Below the pieces are notes generated by a model. It was given only the letters and a program-made list of their open reading frames with translations, ran no database searches and was not told where the DNA came from. Made by a program: the position numbers and the translations under genes. A DNA stretch of 64,000 bases, from contig CAUBDX010000012.1 in the NCBI GenBank assembly GCA_958434805.1, positions 1 to 64,000 on the forward strand. Direction: 5' to 3'. Every line of letters begins with the position of its first letter. Position 1 is the first letter of the stretch. This DNA comes from an uncultured Phocaeicola sp. (GTDB lineage Bacteria > Bacteroidota > Bacteroidia > Bacteroidales > Bacteroidaceae). Positions 24,741-33,841 of the stretch are shown piece by piece.

Positions 24741-26273
24741 ATGACAAGAGAAGAAATATACAGCCGGTTTGAAGAGCTGGACAAACGCGCGTCGCTGGGC
24801 GGCGGTGTGGACAAGATCGAGAAACAACACGCCCAAGGGAAGATGACCGCTCGCGAGCGTATCGGAATGTTGCTGGACAAAGGTACGTTCAATGAACTGG
24901 ACAAGCTGGTGAATCACCGTTGTACCAACTTCGGCATGGAGAAGAAGCAGATTGCCGGAGATGGTATGGTCACCGGTTACGGAAAGATAGACGGCCGTCC
25001 GGTGTTTGTCTATGCATACGATTTCACCGCGCACGGCGGTTCGCTGAGCGAGACCAATGCGGCCAAGATTGTAAAGGTTCAGCAACTGGCTTTGAAGACG
25101 GGAGCTCCCGTTATCGCTTTGAACGATTCGGGGGGTGCACGCATACAGGAAGGGGTGAACAGCTTGGCCGGATATGCCTCCATCTTTTATCAGAATACCA
25201 TTGCATCAGGTGTTATTCCCCAGATTTCCGCCATTTTGGGGCCTTGTGCCGGAGGCGCCTGCTATTCCCCGGCACTGACCGACTTTATCTTTATGGTGAA
25301 GGAGCAGAGCCACATGTTTATCACGGGTCCGGATGTGGTGAAGACCGTGACTAACGAGGAGGTGGGCAAGGAGGAACTGGGCGGTGCCCAGACTCACAGC
25401 GGCAAAAGCGGTGTGACCCATTTTATGTGCGATAATGAGGAGGAAACGCTGATGAGTATCCGCGAATTGCTGAGTTTCCTGCCTTCCAACAATATGGAGG
25501 ATGCGCCGCTGGTTCCCTGCAACGATGACATCCATCGTCAGGTGGAGGCGTTGCAGACTGTCATTCCCGAAGATCCGAACATGCCTTATGATATAAAGGA
25601 TATCATCGAACCGGTGCTGGATAACCAGTATTTCTTCGAGGTGATGCCTCACTTTGCTAAAAATGTGGTGGTGGGGTTTGGTCGCCTGGGAGGTCGTTCC
25701 GTAGGTATTGTTGCCAATCAGCCCGCCTGGCTGGCCGGCGTCCTTGACATTGACGCCAGCGACAAGGCTGCCCGTTTTATCCGTTTCTGTGACTGCTTTA
25801 ATATTCCTCTGATCACTTTCGAGGATGTTCCCGGCTTCCTGCCCGGAACGGTACAGGAACACAACGGCATCATCCGCCACGGTGCGAAGATAGTCTATGC
25901 ATACGCTGAAGCTACAGTGCCCAAGGTTACTTTAATTACCCGTAAAGCTTATGGAGGTGCCTACATTGTCATGTCCAGCAAGCCGACGGGAGCCGATGTG
26001 AACCTGGCTTACCCACAGGCGGAAATAGCCGTCATGGGTGCAGAAGGGGCAGTGAATATCCTTTACCGCAAGTCTGCTCCGGAAGAGAAAGCTGAGATCA
26101 TCAAGGAATACGAAGATAAATTCTCCAATCCTTATCGTGCGGCAGAACGTGGTCTGATTGATGAGGTGATTATGCCCCGTGACACTCGTTACAAACTTAT
26201 TCAAGCTTTGGAAATGTGTCACAATAAAAACCAAAGCAATCCGCCTAAGAAACATGGCAATATGCCTTTATGA
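24741..26273 (+). CDS. Acyl-CoA carboxylase carboxyltransferase (PccB/MmdA-like)
   Basis: 510 residues of the fused carboxyltransferase type. Seen: G-K-M-T-A-R-E-R-I near 35, the first oxyanion hole at D-S-G-G-A-R-I-Q-E-G near 130, G-P-C-A-G-G-A-C-Y-S-P, and the second half with R-K-A-Y-G-G-A-Y-I-V-M near 395-406. ATG chosen two bases after the carrier-gene stop; a TTG six bases earlier is less likely. It transfers CO2 between carboxybiotin and an acyl-CoA, most probably propionyl/methylmalonyl-CoA, matching the cobalamin adenosyltransferase gene nearby (inference). Confidence 0.9.
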   Translation: MTREEIYSRFEELDKRASLGGGVDKIEKQHAQGKMTARERIGMLLDKGTFNELDKLVNHRCTNFGMEKKQIAGDGMVTGYGKIDGRPVFVYAYDFTAHGGSLSETNAAKIVKVQQLALKTGAPVIALNDSGGARIQEGVNSLAGYASIFYQNTIASGVIPQISAILGPCAGGACYSPALTDFIFMVKEQSHMFITGPDVVKTVTNEEVGKEELGGAQTHSGKSGVTHFMCDNEEETLMSIRELLSFLPSNNMEDAPLVPCNDDIHRQVEALQTVIPEDPNMPYDIKDIIEPVLDNQYFFEVMPHFAKNVVVGFGRLGGRSVGIVANQPAWLAGVLDIDASDKAARFIRFCDCFNIPLITFEDVPGFLPGTVQEHNGIIRHGAKIVYAYAEATVPKVTLITRKAYGGAYIVMSSKPTGADVNLAYPQAEIAVMGAEGAVNILYRKSAPEEKAEIIKEYEDKFSNPYRAAERGLIDEVIMPRDTRYKLIQALEMCHNKNQSNPPKKHGNMPL

Positions 26274-26403
26274 TAAAATCAAGATTTCGTCACAGATTGC
26301 TCAGATTGACATCGGTCCAATTTAAACAGTGGGTCCTCAATGGAAATAACCGGTGACAATCTGCGTAACCTGTGGCGGAAAAGCTTTTTATCTCGTTTCT
26401 TTG

Positions 26404-27714
26404 CTATTCTTTATTCAGCCATGCATTGATTTGTGTCTTGATTTCTTCTTGTGTGTCGGTGTCAAAGCTGCCGATACGGGTGGTATGGCTGCCGCCGGGT
26501 AACACATAAACTTTTATGTTTTTCTTGTTCTTCAGCCAAGTGACACCCGAAGCTGTCCAAGGATCATCGCCGCCATAAATATAGATCATTTCGGGATCAT
26601 TCTCTTTCAGGAATTTTACCACCTTATTATATAGTGTCTTGTCAAATTTGAGATTTGACAGTTCGGGCGGTAACATTACCTTATGAAGATAGTTACGGCT
26701 GCTCTTTATCGTCAGATACTTTTTGAAAGGTTTGATGTCATATCCGTAATACCCCAGTTCTTTGGCCGCTTGCACATTAAAGGAAGGGTAGGGAGATTGT
26801 TCGGAGAAATAATCCGGTTCACAAATAGCCATGAAATGCTTGAATAGCGTGTGGTCATCGGCATTTGTTTCCGGAATCTTATTTACAGGAGTTCCCCATT
26901 GCCATAGGGCAAATGAGTATTCCAATACATTGAAGTCGTATACTTCGGCTATAGGAATGCGGAAGGTATATCCTTTATCCGAGCAATATTTTTCGAACAT
27001 CGGCAGCAGCCGGCTCTTGCGTTTAAGTACTTCCAGTTGAAAGTTTTCAACTCGTTTACGGTTTTCGGGAGTCGAAACTTTATTGGCAATGAACGGTTCG
27101 TGACGGCCGTCCTCCAATGATTGGTTGAGGGGGGCTACGTAAGGTACGGAGATATCCACATCATCGGGAAAGTAAGTGCGGTAGAACATCGTAGTCTGTC
27201 CGCCTTTGCTGATTCCGGTAGCTATCCATTTCTCATCGTATAGTTGTTTCAAGGTCGTGGTTACATGATGCAAATCATACAGTGAATTTTCAACCGTGAG
27301 ATAATCCCAGTTACAGGGCTTCGGCATGGACTCACCAAAATAACGGTATTCCACGAATACCAGATTGGCGTTGAATAAGTTGGATAACTCTTCTTGATAA
27401 CGCGGATGGGTGGCATAATGGGCGGCATAACCTTCGGTAACCAGTACGGTAGGGCGGTCAAAACCTACATGCGAGAGAATAACCCTTTGCTTGAAATTCC
27501 CTGCTTCGGGGTGATGCGGATCCAATAGTTGATTAATGAAGAATACATATTTCTCCGGATAGGCATCACTTTGCATTGGTCTAATGTCACTGATGTCCGG
27601 AAGATTTTGAAGTCTTTTCTGTAATTCAGTGGGAGGAGCTGCGGCCTGGGCCATTTGTAAAGGCAATAAGACAGCCAGTATTGCCCATACCATAAAAGAG
27701 AGTGTGTGTTTCAT
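26404..27714 (-). CDS. Secreted S37-type (PS-10) aminopeptidase
   Basis: 436 residues with signal peptide (1-24). Alpha/beta-hydrolase serine peptidase: nucleophile in G-I-S-K-G-G near 168, acid residue in G-G-D-D-P-W near 383 and histidine in G-G-S-H-T-T near 408. PS-10/S37 enzymes are tripeptidyl aminopeptidases; the exact specificity here is open. A TATTTTTG box lies about 33 bases upstream. Stand-alone gene. Confidence 0.8.
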   Translation of the reverse strand: MKHTLSFMVWAILAVLLPLQMAQAAAPPTELQKRLQNLPDISDIRPMQSDAYPEKYVFFINQLLDPHHPEAGNFKQRVILSHVGFDRPTVLVTEGYAAHYATHPRYQEELSNLFNANLVFVEYRYFGESMPKPCNWDYLTVENSLYDLHHVTTTLKQLYDEKWIATGISKGGQTTMFYRTYFPDDVDISVPYVAPLNQSLEDGRHEPFIANKVSTPENRKRVENFQLEVLKRKSRLLPMFEKYCSDKGYTFRIPIAEVYDFNVLEYSFALWQWGTPVNKIPETNADDHTLFKHFMAICEPDYFSEQSPYPSFNVQAAKELGYYGYDIKPFKKYLTIKSSRNYLHKVMLPPELSNLKFDKTLYNKVVKFLKENDPEMIYIYGGDDPWTASGVTWLKNKKNIKVYVLPGGSHTTRIGSFDTDTQEEIKTQINAWLNKE

Positions 27715-27746
27715 CGTTTATAAATGGTTTAATAACTAATGGGCAA

Positions 27747-27754
27747 CAAAAATA
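27747..27754 (-). promoter_or_regulatory. -7 box (TATTTTTG) of the S37 peptidase gene
   Basis: Exact TAnnTTTG match on the minus strand upstream of the ATG. The plus-strand TATCTTTG at 27787-27794 serves the divergent gene. Confidence 0.45.
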
Positions 27755-27818
27755 GTATTTTATTTCGATATTGTCGGGTAATCTTTTATCTTTGTGTTAC
27801 TTAATAAAGCTGAGAAAT

Positions 27819-28442
27819 ATGTTTTTTCTTCATCGTATATGGAATTGGTGCAGTCGCTTCCGTCACCGTTGTGGTTACGGAGTACACTCTCCGTCTGATT
27901 TTTTTCTGATTACTTCTGTTGTTTATGAAAAATATCACTACTATGCTTATCGGGTATTGAAGGAAAGGGGATTTCCTGCTTATTTGCCACATTATCGAAG
28001 GAAAGTGAACCGTTTGCTATTCCGGTTGGTTAATTATTTCAGACCAAAGTCGTTGATTGAAGTGGGGATTGGTAATGGGGCATCCATAGGATATATGCGG
28101 GCTGCGTGTCATACTATGGACTCCGTCACCTTGAAAGGCAGGGATTGGGCAAAGACTTCCCGGCAACTGGAGGAGAAACTGGCGGAGGTGCATACATTAG
28201 ATTGTCTGCATATAGGGCATACTCCTTTTTATAAAGAAGTTTTTGAACTGGTACTTCCTTATGCCGGACCTCGTAGTTGCTTTATTGTCGGAGGAATTCA
28301 TGAATCGAAGGAAAAACGGAAATGGTGGGAGCAAATTGTAGCCAGTGAGTCGACGGGTATCACTTTTGATTTGTATGACATAGGGTTGGTCTTTTTTGAT
28401 AAAGCGAGATATAAACAGCATTATATTGTAAATTTTTTATAA
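27819..28442 (+). CDS. Methyltransferase-like protein of unknown function
   Basis: 207 residues from the ATG that follows the TATCTTTG box at 27787-27794; the longer open frame begins upstream of the transcript start. The stretch [15 protein letters not shown] near 81-95 looks like a class I SAM-binding loop, but the remaining methyltransferase motifs are weak. It ends 8 bases before the cobalamin adenosyltransferase gene and is likely co-transcribed. Confidence 0.65.
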   Translation: MFFLHRIWNWCSRFRHRCGYGVHSPSDFFLITSVVYEKYHYYAYRVLKERGFPAYLPHYRRKVNRLLFRLVNYFRPKSLIEVGIGNGASIGYMRAACHTMDSVTLKGRDWAKTSRQLEEKLAEVHTLDCLHIGHTPFYKEVFELVLPYAGPRSCFIVGGIHESKEKRKWWEQIVASESTGITFDLYDIGLVFFDKARYKQHYIVNFL

Positions 28443-28450
28443 CCGGAACC

Positions 28451-29014
28451 ATGAAGAAAAGCATGATATACACCAAAACAGGTGATAAGGGAACCACATC
28501 ATTGGTAGGTGGTACCCGGGTGCCGAAAACGCATATACGGCTTGAAGCCTATGGCACAGTGGATGAATTGAACTCCTATTTGGGATTGTTGCAAACGTAT
28601 TTGACGGATGAGGAGGATAAACAAATCATTTTTCGTATACAAAATAAATTATTCTCTGTCGGTTCGTATCTGGCAACGGATCAGACACAGACCAAGTTGC
28701 GTATGGAAAGTCGTATAGAGGATGAAGACATCCGGATGTTGGAGCAGGCAATTGACGTAATTGACAATGAACTTCCTCCTTTGAATGCTTTTATTCTGCC
28801 GGGGGGTGACCGTGGAGCAGCCGTTGGGCACATTTGCCGGACGGTGTGTCGCCGTGCCGAGCGACGTATTCTTGCATTGGCTGAAGAATGTGACATAGAT
28901 GCCCGTGTAACAGCATTTGTCAACCGTTTATCTGATTATTTATTCATTTTGACCCGAAAGTTAAATCATTTAACTAAAACGGATGAAATTTTTTGGGATA
29001 AAAGTTGCAAATGA
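28451..29014 (+). CDS. Cob(I)alamin adenosyltransferase (PduO type)
   Basis: 187 residues. It transfers the adenosyl group of ATP to cob(I)alamin, making coenzyme B12, the cofactor of methylmalonyl-CoA mutase. Seen: [10 protein letters not shown] near 6-15 (ATP site), the helical bundle, and R-R-A-E-R-R near 130-135 with [10 protein letters not shown] near 155-165. The complete length is normal for the family. Confidence 0.9.
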   Translation: MKKSMIYTKTGDKGTTSLVGGTRVPKTHIRLEAYGTVDELNSYLGLLQTYLTDEEDKQIIFRIQNKLFSVGSYLATDQTQTKLRMESRIEDEDIRMLEQAIDVIDNELPPLNAFILPGGDRGAAVGHICRTVCRRAERRILALAEECDIDARVTAFVNRLSDYLFILTRKLNHLTKTDEIFWDKSCK

Positions 29015-29034
29015 AATAATTTATTATACTTTTG
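29004..29034 (+). promoter_or_regulatory. Promoter of the DUF2795 gene
   Basis: GTTG-N19-TACTTTTG, a full-consensus Bacteroides promoter overlapping the end of the preceding gene. Confidence 0.65.
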
Positions 29035-29085
29035 CGGCTAAATAGAGACAGAAAGAAAAGTATTTACTTTAAAAATAAGATAACT

Positions 29086-29307
29086 ATGTACTGGACATTA
29101 GAATTGGCCTCGAAGTTGGAAGATGCTCCCTGGCCTGCTACAAAGGATGAGTTGATTGACTATGCAATGCGTTCGGGCGCTCCGTTGGAAGTAATCGAAA
29201 ACTTGCAAGAGATGGAAGATGAAGGCGAAATCTATGAAAGTATAGAAGATATTTGGCCGGATTATCCGAGCAAAGAGGATTTCTTTTTTAATGAGGAAGA
29301 ATATTAG
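29086..29307 (+). CDS. DUF2795 family small acidic protein
   Basis: 73 residues from the ATG about 50 bases after the promoter; an upstream in-frame start lies within the promoter and is rejected. W-P-A-T-K-D-E-L-I-D-Y-A and P-L-E-V-I-E-N-L mark DUF2795, a small helical domain of unknown function. The acidic C-terminal half is typical. A strong terminator follows. Confidence 0.85.
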   Translation: MYWTLELASKLEDAPWPATKDELIDYAMRSGAPLEVIENLQEMEDEGEIYESIEDIWPDYPSKEDFFFNEEEY

Positions 29308-29320
29308 AAAGAGAACATGG

Positions 29321-29352
29321 CGGACAGAATAAAAAATTCTGTCCGTTTTTTG
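29321..29352 (+). terminator. Terminator after the DUF2795 gene
   Basis: CGGACAGAAT and ATTCTGTCCG perfect arms, 5-base loop, followed by six T. Confidence 0.8.
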
Positions 29353-29437
29353 TTTGATATTTCTTCTTGGAAGGGGGGATTGGAAAGCGTAATGTAACTT
29401 TCCTGGGAGATTGAACATTATACATGGAAAAAGTGTT

Positions 29438-29445
29438 TATCTTTG
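29438..29445 (+). promoter_or_regulatory. -7 box (TATCTTTG) of the outer-membrane barrel gene
   Basis: Exact TAnnTTTG, 25 bases upstream of the ATG. Confidence 0.5.
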
Positions 29446-29470
29446 TGGCGTAAACTAAAAATAGACAAAC

Positions 29471-30070
29471 ATGAAAAAGATTATTAGTGTATTAATGGTA
29501 GCTGTATGTTTGATGATGGCTGCTCCTGCTCAGGCTCAGTTGCACTTTGGAGTAAAAGGTGGTTTGAATATTTCAAAATTGAGTTTTTCAAAGGATGCTT
29601 TTAAAGGGGATAATAAGACTGGTTTTTTTGTGGGTCCGATGGCTGAATTCACCCTGCCTATTATCGGGATAGGGGCAGATGTTGCCGCTTTATATTCTCA
29701 GACAGACTTAGGGGCTGATGGAGAGAAAACAATGAAGTTAAAGACATTTGCAGTTCCTGTGAATTTGAAATGGTCCTTTGGCCTTGGTAGCATGTTGGGT
29801 GCTTATATTGCTGCAGGTCCCCAGTTTGATTTTAATATTGGCAATAAAACATGGACGCGTGAATTGTCATTGAAAAAATCTACAACCAGTTTCAATGTAG
29901 GAGCAGGTCTTAAATTGATACGTCATTTACAGTTAGGGGTTAATTATAATTTTGCTCTGAGCAAGACTGGTACTTATGAATATTATACAGAGGGTGGATC
30001 GGGTGATGGACACCATTCTGTTAATATAAAGAACAACACTTGGCAAGTTTCTTTGGCATACTTGTTCTAG
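29471..30070 (+). CDS. Outer-membrane beta-barrel protein (porin-like, OMP_b-brl_2)
   Basis: 199 residues with a signal peptide ending at A-Q-A (about residue 22). The mature protein opens with F-G-V-K-G-G-L-N and consists of alternating amphipathic strands with a terminal aromatic (A-Y-L-F), as in small eight-strand barrels. Function unknown; common in Bacteroidales. Monocistronic, framed by its own promoter and terminator. Confidence 0.85.
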   Translation: MKKIISVLMVAVCLMMAAPAQAQLHFGVKGGLNISKLSFSKDAFKGDNKTGFFVGPMAEFTLPIIGIGADVAALYSQTDLGADGEKTMKLKTFAVPVNLKWSFGLGSMLGAYIAAGPQFDFNIGNKTWTRELSLKKSTTSFNVGAGLKLIRHLQLGVNYNFALSKTGTYEYYTEGGSGDGHHSVNIKNNTWQVSLAYLF

Positions 30071-30092
30071 ACAACCTTATTTAATAAAAGAT

Positions 30093-30129
30093 AAAAAGGA
30101 GGCATTCTTCACTGAATGCCTCCTTTTTT
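30093..30129 (+). terminator. Terminator after the barrel gene
   Basis: AAAAAGGAGGCATTC pairs perfectly with GAATGCCTCCTTTTT around a 6-base loop, with a T tail. The tail abuts the -7 box of priA. Confidence 0.85.
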
Positions 30130-30130
30130 G

Positions 30131-30138
30131 TAATTTTG
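30131..30138 (+). promoter_or_regulatory. -7 box (TAATTTTG) directly before priA
   Basis: Ends four bases before the ATG, so transcription would begin at or next to the start codon (leaderless transcript, inference). No spaced -33 element is seen because the terminator occupies that region. Confidence 0.5.
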
Positions 30139-30142
30139 CACC

Positions 30143-32605
30143 ATGAAAAAATTCGTAGATGTCATAGTTCCATTACCTATTGCCAACCAATACACTTATT
30201 CCCTTCCTCAGGAGATGGAAGAGATGGTACAGATTGGTTGTCGGGTGGTTGTTCCGTTTGGAAAGAAAAAGTTCTATACGGCAATAGTGACAAATGTACA
30301 TTATGCGGCCCCGGAGGGGTATGAAACGAAGGATATAGCTGAAGTGCTGGATTCATCTCCGGTACTGTTACCGAAACAATATGAGTTCTGGCAATGGCTG
30401 GCGGAATATTATCTTTGTACATTAGGAGATGTGTACAAGGCGGCTATCCCTTCGGGTATGAAACTGGAAAGCGAAACGTTGGTGGAATATAATCCTGATT
30501 TTGAAGCCACTGCACCCTTACCGGAGAAAGAGCAGAAAATTCTGGATTTGTTGAGCCGGGATACAGAACAGTGTGTAACCCAGTTGGAAAAAAACAGCGG
30601 ACTGAAAAATGTGTTGACTGTCATCAAGTCTTTGTTGGACAAAGAGGCCATCTTTGTCAAGGAGGAACTGAAACGTAATTACAAACCGCGTACTGAGGCA
30701 AGGGTGAGGTTGGTGAACGGAGAAGCGGATGAGGCTTACTTACAACGGCTGTTCAATGAATTGTCACGTGCTCCTAAACAATTGATGATATTAATGAAGT
30801 ATGTGGAATTGTCCGGTTGGGTAGCCAGAGGGTATGCTTTAAAGGAAGTAACAAAGAAAGAGCTGCTTGAAAAGTCTGGAGGGTCTGCGGCCGTTTTTAA
30901 CGGATTGGTCGAAAAGAAAGTCTTTGAGGTCTATCATCAGGAGATAGGACGTTTGGATAAAGGAATTTCGGATACCGGTGATATTAATCCGCTGAATATT
31001 GCGCAGCAACAGGCTTATGGCAACATTCTTCAATGCTTCAGAGAGAAAAATGTGTGTCTTCTGCATGGCGTTACATCCAGTGGCAAGACGGAAATTTATA
31101 TCCACCTCATTCAGGAGGTGCTGAAAACAGGAAAGCAGGTCTTATATTTGCTTCCGGAAATTGCACTGACCACTCAGATAACTGAGCGTTTGAAAAGGGT
31201 GTTCGGACATCGGCTGGGTATTTATCATTCCAAGTTTCCGGACGCTGAACGGGTGGAGATATGGCAGAAACAGTTGGGAGAGAAGAGCTATGACGTGATT
31301 CTCGGAGTCCGTTCCTCTATTTTTCTGCCTTTTCGTAACTTGGGGCTGGTCATCATAGATGAGGAACACGAGAATACGTATAAACAGCAAGACCCTGCCC
31401 CACGTTACCATGCCCGTAGCTCAGCCATCATGCTGGCCTCTATGTTCAAGGCGAAAGTGCTGCTGGGGACGGCTACTCCTGGTGTGGAAACTTACTTTAA
31501 TGCTACCTCGGGAAAGTATGGCTTGGTAGAATTGAAAGAAAGATATAAAGATATCCGGCTTCCTCATATAGAACTGGTTGACATCAAGGAACTGGCGCAT
31601 CAGAAGCGGATGCAGGGCCCTTTCTCACCGGCGCTGGTCAAGCAGATAAAAGAGGCATTGGAGTGTAAGGAGCAGGTTATCCTGTTTCAGAACCGTCGCG
31701 GTTTCGCTCCGATGATAGAATGTCATACCTGCGGCTGGGTTCCTAAATGCAAGAACTGTGATGTGAGTCTGACGTATCATAAGGGGCTGAACCAGCTGAC
31801 TTGCCATTACTGCGGATATACCTATCAAGTTCCCCGTTCCTGCCCGGCGTGCGGCGGAGTGGAATTGATGCATCGCGGTTTCGGTACAGAGCGTATAGAA
31901 GATGATATAAAACTGATATTTCCCGAGGCGAAAGTCGCCCGGATGGATTTGGATACCACTCGTACCCGTACCGCATACGAGAAAATTATCGCGGATTTTG
32001 AACAGGGCAAGACGGACATCCTGATTGGTACGCAGATGGTGTCCAAAGGATTGGACTTTGATCATGTCAGTGTGGTGGGGATTCTGAATGCGGATACGAT
32101 GTTGAACTTCCCGGATTTCCGGAGCTATGAGCGTGCTTTCCAACTGATGGCCCAAGTAGCAGGACGTGCCGGGCGTAAAAATAAGCAAGGACTGGTTATC
32201 CTTCAGACCAAATCGCCCGATTTACCCGTTATTCATCAAGTGATGCATAATAACTATGAGCAGTTATATTATGACCAATTGGCAGAACGGCAGATGTTCA
32301 AATATCCTCCTTATTATCGTTTGATTTATGTATATCTGAAACACCGCAAAGAGGATATTCTGGATTTGGCGGCGGATACCATGGCGGCACAGCTTCGTTC
32401 CGGATTGGGCGACAGGGTATTGGGCCCGGACAAACCGCCGGTGGCCCGTATCCAGACCTTATTTATAAAAAAAATGATTGTGAAAGTGGAGCAGAATGCT
32501 TCTATAAAGAAAGTGCGTGATTATCTGCTTGCCGTACAACGTGCCATATTGGAAGATGAACGTTTCCGTTCGTTGTTAGTTTATTATGATGTAGATCCAC
32601 AGTAA
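30143..32605 (+). CDS. priA: Primosomal protein N' (replication-restart helicase PriA)
   Basis: 820 residues. It restarts stalled replication forks as a 3'-5' DNA helicase. N-terminal 3'BD domain (P-I-A-N-Q-Y-T-Y near 12). Walker A is G-V-T-S-S-G-K-T-E-I-Y near 310 and Walker B is I-I-D-E-E-H-E near 403. The four zinc-binding cysteine pairs include C-H-T-C-G-W-V-P-K-C-K-N-C and C-H-Y-C-G-Y. Helicase motif VI is Q-V-A-G-R-A-G-R. Complete and intact. Confidence 0.95.
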   Translation: MKKFVDVIVPLPIANQYTYSLPQEMEEMVQIGCRVVVPFGKKKFYTAIVTNVHYAAPEGYETKDIAEVLDSSPVLLPKQYEFWQWLAEYYLCTLGDVYKAAIPSGMKLESETLVEYNPDFEATAPLPEKEQKILDLLSRDTEQCVTQLEKNSGLKNVLTVIKSLLDKEAIFVKEELKRNYKPRTEARVRLVNGEADEAYLQRLFNELSRAPKQLMILMKYVELSGWVARGYALKEVTKKELLEKSGGSAAVFNGLVEKKVFEVYHQEIGRLDKGISDTGDINPLNIAQQQAYGNILQCFREKNVCLLHGVTSSGKTEIYIHLIQEVLKTGKQVLYLLPEIALTTQITERLKRVFGHRLGIYHSKFPDAERVEIWQKQLGEKSYDVILGVRSSIFLPFRNLGLVIIDEEHENTYKQQDPAPRYHARSSAIMLASMFKAKVLLGTATPGVETYFNATSGKYGLVELKERYKDIRLPHIELVDIKELAHQKRMQGPFSPALVKQIKEALECKEQVILFQNRRGFAPMIECHTCGWVPKCKNCDVSLTYHKGLNQLTCHYCGYTYQVPRSCPACGGVELMHRGFGTERIEDDIKLIFPEAKVARMDLDTTRTRTAYEKIIADFEQGKTDILIGTQMVSKGLDFDHVSVVGILNADTMLNFPDFRSYERAFQLMAQVAGRAGRKNKQGLVILQTKSPDLPVIHQVMHNNYEQLYYDQLAERQMFKYPPYYRLIYVYLKHRKEDILDLAADTMAAQLRSGLGDRVLGPDKPPVARIQTLFIKKMIVKVEQNASIKKVRDYLLAVQRAILEDERFRSLLVYYDVDPQ

Positions 32606-32652
32606 CCGGTCCATGCACTGGACGATAATAGAAAAGATAAACGAAAATAAAG

Positions 32653-33363
32653 ATGAAGATAGAATTAGACGTACATACCCATACCATTGCCAGCGGGCAT
32701 GCATTCAGTACTTTACAAGAAATGGCGCAAGCTGCCGCCGATAAGGGATTGAAGGTTTTAGGGATAACGGAACATTCGCCCGGTGTTCCCGGTACTTGCC
32801 ATCCTATTTATTTTAGAAACTTGCATGTGGTTCCCCGCCGGATGTATGGGGTGGAGCTGTTGTTGGGGGCTGAGATTAATATTCTGGATGGTAAAGGAAA
32901 CCTCGATTTGGACGAGGATTATATGAAGATGCTTGATATCCGTATTGCGGGTATCCACTCTTTATGTTATGAATATGGAACGATAGAAGAAAACACCCAT
33001 GGAATGGTACAGGTTATCAGCAATCCTTTTATTCATATTATCAGTCACCCCGGAGACGGTACGGCGGCGTTACATTTTGAACCGATGGTATTGGCAGCCA
33101 AAGAACACCATACTTTATTGGAAATAAATAACAGTTCTTTAAAACCCACCCGTAACAAACCCAATGCCCGTGAGAACAACCTCACCATTCTCCGTTTATG
33201 CAAGAAATATGAAGTTCCGGTCATTTTGGGAAGTGACGCGCATATTTCGTTTGATATAGCCCGTTACGATAATTTGTATGAATTGTTGCAGCTTACCGGG
33301 TTTCCTGAAGAGCTGATCATGAACCGTGATGTGAAATCATTTAAAGAATACCTTCATTTGTAG
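32653..33363 (+). CDS. PHP-domain phosphatase/hydrolase (YcdX-like)
   Basis: 236 residues. Metal-binding histidines and acids of the PHP fold are visible: D-V-H-T-H-T near 6-11, T-E-H-S near 39, H-P-G-D near 135 and S-D-A-H near 195-198. YcdX-like members hydrolyse phosphoesters with a trinuclear metal site; the physiological substrate is uncertain. Co-directional between priA and the phosphatase gene, 7 bases before the latter. Confidence 0.85.
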   Translation: MKIELDVHTHTIASGHAFSTLQEMAQAAADKGLKVLGITEHSPGVPGTCHPIYFRNLHVVPRRMYGVELLLGAEINILDGKGNLDLDEDYMKMLDIRIAGIHSLCYEYGTIEENTHGMVQVISNPFIHIISHPGDGTAALHFEPMVLAAKEHHTLLEINNSSLKPTRNKPNARENNLTILRLCKKYEVPVILGSDAHISFDIARYDNLYELLQLTGFPEELIMNRDVKSFKEYLHL

Positions 33364-33370
33364 ATTATAT

Positions 33371-33841
33371 ATGAAAAGAATACTTTTTGTCTGCCTCGGT
33401 AACATTTGCAGGTCTTCTTCGGCAGAAGAAGTGATGCGTACTCTCATAAAGAAAAAAGGACTGGAACACGAGATAGAGGTGGATTCTGCCGGAATCCTGA
33501 GTTATCATAGAGGGGAATTGCCCGACAGCCGTATGCGGATGCATGCTTCCCGCCGCGGTTATAATCTGACCCATCGTTCCCGTCCTGTCTGTACGGAGGA
33601 TTTCTATCATTTTGATATGATCATCGGCATGGACGACCGTAATATAGAGGACCTGATGGAGCGTGCTCCCGATCTGGAAACGGAAAAGAAAATCCATCGC
33701 ATGACGGATTATTGCCGCACCAAAGTGGCAGACTATGTTCCCGACCCTTACTATGGCGGTGCGCAAGGGTTCGAGAACGTGCTTGATATACTGGAAGATG
33801 CTTGTGCAGGATTGCTTACTTCCTTAGTTCCGGGTAACTGA
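33371..33841 (+). CDS. Low-molecular-weight protein-tyrosine phosphatase
   Basis: 156 residues. The catalytic P-loop is C-L-G-N-I-C-R-S-S near 8-16 and the general acid Asp is in P-D-P-Y-Y-G-G near 123-129. It dephosphorylates phosphotyrosine or small phosphoesters. Its 3' end overlaps by 26 bases the convergent HD-phosphodiesterase gene. Confidence 0.9.
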   Translation: MKRILFVCLGNICRSSSAEEVMRTLIKKKGLEHEIEVDSAGILSYHRGELPDSRMRMHASRRGYNLTHRSRPVCTEDFYHFDMIIGMDDRNIEDLMERAPDLETEKKIHRMTDYCRTKVADYVPDPYYGGAQGFENVLDILEDACAGLLTSLVPGN

